14,851 nt of DNA from Paenibacillaceae bacterium UBA6304 (GTDB taxonomy: Bacteria; Bacillota; Bacilli; Paenibacillales; Paenibacillaceae): positions 1 through 14,851 of the forward strand of contig DJTQ01000147.1 in assembly GCA_002439285.1 (NCBI GenBank), read 5' to 3'. The stretch's first letter is position 1, and each line of letters starts with the position of its first letter. The notes under the pieces were generated by a model. The model saw only the letters and a program-made list of their open reading frames with translations. It was not told the origin of the DNA and searched no databases. This document shows, one piece after another, positions 14,012-14,851 of this stretch. The translations under genes were made by a program, and so were the position numbers.

Positions 14012-14056
14012 GAGGGGTCCCAGAGTGCTTTGTGTCTGCGGCCTCTTTTCTCTTTT
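14012..14056 (+). terminator. Probable terminator after the 13444-14001 gene
   Basis: GAGG (14012-14015) pairs with CCTC (14042-14045) and CAGA (14021-14024) with TCTG (14035-14038), with a partly paired internal loop between. A T-rich tail TTTTCTCTTTT (14046-14056) follows. The stem is imperfect, so this is less certain than the other terminators. Confidence 0.5.
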
Positions 14057-14059
14057 AAA

Positions 14060-14851
14060 TTAATAGTTCATTCCTGAATATGAAGTTTTGCAGTATGAAC
14101 CTGAAATATACGCATGCAGTCGTTCATAGTCTTCAGGTCGGTTGATTCGCAGATCTCCAAGCTTTTGGTTCGGAAACTGGTATACGAGCAAATGACTGGA
14201 TACATAGCCGTTTTGATCGGGAAGACCAAGGTTCAAATAATCGAGGAAATGAGTGTCGTTGTAAAGGGTACCTTTCCCGTAAATAATTTGGAACCCGGCA
14301 CCGCAGGATTTGGCCATGATTGCAGCATGGTTGATCCAATCCACGCTAAAACCGGCATTTCCGTAATAGTTGGCATGGATCGCAGCCTCATCAAAACCGA
14401 GCAAGCTATACTTCACGGTCCCATAGCCCCCGTACTGCGGCAGCCAAATGGAATGATAACCTTTAGAGGCTATGAACGAATTAGTTTGTATGACTAAGGG
14501 TTCATCAAGCCTATCAATCGATTCTCTCTGCCATAGAAAACCGCGAAACACAAGATTTTCGGAAATATCCCTCACTTGGTTCAAACGTTTCAGAAACTGG
14601 ATAACCCACCATTTAACGGCTTCATAACGGTCCTCGGCGGATTTGAAATCTAGCTTCCGGTCGTTCACTTCCCCGAAATTTGTATGGTGCCTCTGCGGAT
14701 AAGGGATGGACACCCATACCTCCAGCGGACGATCGGCAAGGGAGCTCAAGGCATCCCAATTGCAGTCCGGGGCGAAAAGGGAATCTATCCACAAAAGCCA
14801 ATCACTTTGGTCAGCCACCGTGCCGAATGCCGCATACATCGGATACATGAA
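14060..14851 (-). CDS. DUF4855-family protein, copy 2, partial (N-terminus off right edge)
   Basis: 263 residues of a second DUF4855 protein, open to the edge. The first visible codons (FMYPMYAAFG) match residues 74-83 of copy 1, so about 73 residues are missing and the internal Met is not the start. Shared blocks are WLLWIDSLFAPD, VWVSIPYPQ, FGEVNDRKLDF, EDRYEAVKWWV, LVFRGFLWQRESI with the conserved Glu, IWLPQYGGYG, IYGKGTLYNDTHFLDYLNLGLPD and YQFPNQKLGDL. Conservation of the WQRES strand in both copies supports a functional residue there. It converges on the 13444 gene with 58 bases between stops. Like copy 1, its exact function is unknown; a glycan-related barrel enzyme or binding protein is the best guess from fold and context. 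Confidence 0.87.
   Translation of the reverse strand, partial: FMYPMYAAFGTVADQSDWLLWIDSLFAPDCNWDALSSLADRPLEVWVSIPYPQRHHTNFGEVNDRKLDFKSAEDRYEAVKWWVIQFLKRLNQVRDISENLVFRGFLWQRESIDRLDEPLVIQTNSFIASKGYHSIWLPQYGGYGTVKYSLLGFDEAAIHANYYGNAGFSVDWINHAAIMAKSCGAGFQIIYGKGTLYNDTHFLDYLNLGLPDQNGYVSSHLLVYQFPNQKLGDLRINRPEDYERLHAYISGSYCKTSYSGMNY

Noticed and set aside
1..14851. Mobile elements, CRISPR repeats, tRNA or rRNA genes
   Set aside because: No transposase, integrase, direct-repeat array or RNA-gene signature was found on either strand; the repeated elements are protein paralogs, not DNA repeats.

Overview
The window looks like a chromosomal, spore-surface type glycan locus from a Gram-positive, endospore-forming Firmicute, most likely a Paenibacillaceae member. 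The pointers are strong AGGAGG-type ribosome sites, compact U-tailed terminators, a CgeB-family protein, DUF4855 proteins, and family assignments that resemble the Bacillus subtilis spore-crust sugar genes (yfnG-like CDP-glucose dehydratase, cgeB, ytcA/ytcB/ytcC-like sugar dehydrogenase, epimerase and glycosyltransferase). The genus is inferred, since no rRNA or other marker is present. No tRNA, rRNA, CRISPR, insertion sequence or phage gene was seen, and no gene-free stretch exceeds about 200 bases.

Layout. (1) 1-1398, minus strand: CDP-glucose 4,6-dehydratase (rfbG) followed by an RmlC-like sugar 3,5-epimerase that runs off the left edge. (2) 1599-2108, plus: a single unknown helical protein with its own terminator. 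(3) 2351-7905, plus: a tightly coupled operon of CgeB-family glycosyltransferase, DegT-type sugar aminotransferase, Gfo/Idh/MocA sugar dehydrogenase, SDR sugar epimerase, GT4-like glycosyltransferase and a small DNRLRE-like beta protein, ending in a strong terminator. (4) 8041-9060, minus: a DUF4855 protein convergent with that operon. (5) 9245-13326, plus: a second operon of two more paralogous glycosyltransferases, a left-handed beta-helix acyltransferase and a UDP-GlcNAc-type 6-dehydrogenase. (6) 13444-14001, plus: an unknown beta/hydrophobic protein. (7) 14060-14851, minus: a second DUF4855 protein, cut by the right edge.

How the genes fit together. The 6-dehydrogenase, Gfo/Idh/MocA dehydrogenase, DegT aminotransferase and hexapeptide acyltransferase are the four enzyme classes that convert UDP-GlcNAc to UDP-2,3-diacetamido-2,3-dideoxy-glucuronic acid (WbpA, WbpB, WbpE, WbpD). 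Here they are split between the two plus-strand operons. A 4-epimerase-like SDR could modify that product. A separate CDP-6-deoxyhexose branch sits on the minus strand. Four glycosyltransferases (one CgeB type and three close GT4-like paralogs) could assemble the sugars, and the two DUF4855 proteins may process or bind the glycan. Exact CATANNNTA motifs, the -10 consensus of mother-cell sigma-K, lie upstream of three plus-strand units, which fits a late-sporulation role.

The most concrete oddity is the third GT4-like gene. Its conserved N-terminus is intact but no ATG, GTG or TTG opens it. The likely start is CTG at 10242, in a sequence context nearly identical to the rfbG/epimerase junction, where the same position is ATG.
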